Shown here: positions 4,928 through 5,498 of the stretch, in pieces
How positions within the stretch are numbered: the stretch's first letter is position 1
Layout: every line of letters starts with the position of its first letter
Assembly: GCA_900551205.1 (NCBI GenBank)
Contig: URUW01000132.1
Coordinates: forward strand, 1-5,498
Source of the DNA: an uncultured Collinsella sp.
GTDB lineage: Bacteria; Actinomycetota; Coriobacteriia; Coriobacteriales; Coriobacteriaceae
DNA length: 5,498 nt
Direction of reading: 5' to 3'
Translations under genes and position numbers: made by a program
The notes under the pieces: generated by a model
Databases searched by the model: none
What the model was told of the DNA's origin: nothing
Seen by the model: only the letters and a program-made list of their open reading frames with translations

Positions 4928-5498
4928 TTAGTCAAACAAACTCGGCATGTCATTTTCCTTCATGAGGGCGCCGGCGGAGGGCAGGCTCTGCGCGGTGAAC
5001 TTCTCGGCCGAGACGCCGGCGCCAAGGATTTCCTCGGTCGTGCCGACGGTGGTGACCGAGCGGCCCTTCTTGGCCGTAAAGGCCTGGACGCCCTGCGTGT
5101 TGGTGGTCGTCTTGGTCTTGAGCAGCGACGTGTTGAAGTTCATCAGGCGGTAGTCGCTCGAGACCAGCGCGAGGTCGCGGTCCTCCTTGAGCACCTGCGC
5201 ATACAGCAGCTTGCTGCCGCCGTAGATGGCGTTCTTAAGGCGCTTGCGGTTGGTCTTGGTAGCGTATCCAGAAAGCGCGACACGCACCACGCGGCCGTTC
5301 TCAAAGACGAACAGCACGTCGGCCTTGTAGTCCTCGGGGTCGATGACCCAGATGACGCTCTCGTCGGGTTCCATCTCAAGATCGGTCGGAAGGTACGAGC
5401 CCAGCTGGGCCGACTTGGTGTCCTCAAACGCCGCGACCTTGCACTTGTACACCTGGCTCTTGTTGGTAAAGACCAGCAGCTCGTGGGTGTTGGAGGAC
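4928..5498 (-). CDS. Type IIA DNA topoisomerase subunit A (GyrA/ParC family), C-terminal 189 residues
   Basis: The frame is open from the right edge to the TAA at 4928-4930, so only the C-terminal part of a much larger protein (usually 700-850 residues) is seen. It covers the beta-pinwheel DNA-wrapping domain: repeated blade-like strands such as ELLVFTNKSQVYKCKV, VLFVFENGRVVRVAL, YATKTNRKRLKNA, LALVSSDYRLMNF and QGVQAFTAKKGRSV. The YATKTNRK and FENGRVVRV segments match the topoisomerase IV-type subunit A annotated in clostridia and related gut bacteria more than classical GyrA, and no GyrA-box-like QRRGGKG is visible in this part. The holoenzyme breaks and rejoins both DNA strands with ATP to relax or unlink DNA; the active-site tyrosine is in the missing N-terminal half. 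The protein ends in an acidic tail (MPSLFD). The GTG at 5452 is internal, not the start. ParC and GyrA cannot be separated safely from this piece. Confidence 0.9.
   Translation of the reverse strand, partial: SSNTHELLVFTNKSQVYKCKVAAFEDTKSAQLGSYLPTDLEMEPDESVIWVIDPEDYKADVLFVFENGRVVRVALSGYATKTNRKRLKNAIYGGSKLLYAQVLKEDRDLALVSSDYRLMNFNTSLLKTKTTTNTQGVQAFTAKKGRSVTTVGTTEEILGAGVSAEKFTAQSLPSAGALMKENDMPSLFD

Noticed and set aside
4928..5452. GTG at 5452 as the start of a separate 174-residue protein
   Set aside because: The same frame continues unbroken to the right edge with typical topoisomerase pinwheel sequence (ELLVFTNKSQ), so this Val is internal.

Overview
This window looks like a piece of a chromosome from a moderately high-GC anaerobic gut bacterium. 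My tentative guess is Coriobacteriia (Collinsella-like). I infer this from the GC-rich codon use, the clostridial/actinobacterial style of the type IIA topoisomerase tail, and the mix of a TetR regulator, a flavodoxin-type reductase and an AAA_14/DUF4143 ATPase. No rRNA, tRNA, CRISPR array or insertion sequence is visible.

Left part (1-1943, minus strand): three sirtuin-like (SIR2 fold) genes stand head to tail in one tight operon. The promoter-proximal gene (966-1943) is the most complete. It has the glycine-rich NAD site, a TTNQD motif, a four-cysteine zinc ribbon and a Gln where deacylating sirtuins carry the catalytic His. The middle gene (264-962, GTG start, 3 bases after the previous stop) is a shorter, diverged paralogue that has lost the zinc ribbon. 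The third (ATG at 276, overlapping the middle gene by 13 bases) runs off the left edge after 92 codons. These features recall the class M, protein ADP-ribosylating sirtuins rather than ordinary deacetylases. A set of three unequal paralogues is the most unusual thing in the window.

Middle (1944-3359): a 143-base divergent intergenic region carries a 10-bp direct repeat and a small palindrome and separates the sirtuin operon from a TetR-family regulator (2087-2647). About 200 bases further on lies a flavodoxin-fold NAD(P)H:FMN reductase/iron-sulfur flavoprotein gene (2846-3359). It is broken near its N-terminus by a short internal deletion that shifts the frame, so it is called a pseudogene. 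A perfect 8-bp inverted repeat lies just before its ribosome binding site and could be an operator or a leader hairpin.

Right part (3360-5498): an AT-rich leader with a plausible sigma-70-type promoter precedes a complete 429-residue AAA_14/DUF4143 ATPase (3540-4829). Its base composition is visibly lower in GC than the sirtuin operon, which suggests separate acquisition. It converges on the C-terminal end of a GyrA/ParC-family topoisomerase subunit on the minus strand (4928 to the right edge). A strong GC-rich hairpin sits between the two stop codons.

The topoisomerase is core genome. The sirtuin operon, TetR/reductase pair and ATPase look like accessory cargo. Direct functional links between these blocks are not shown by the sequence.
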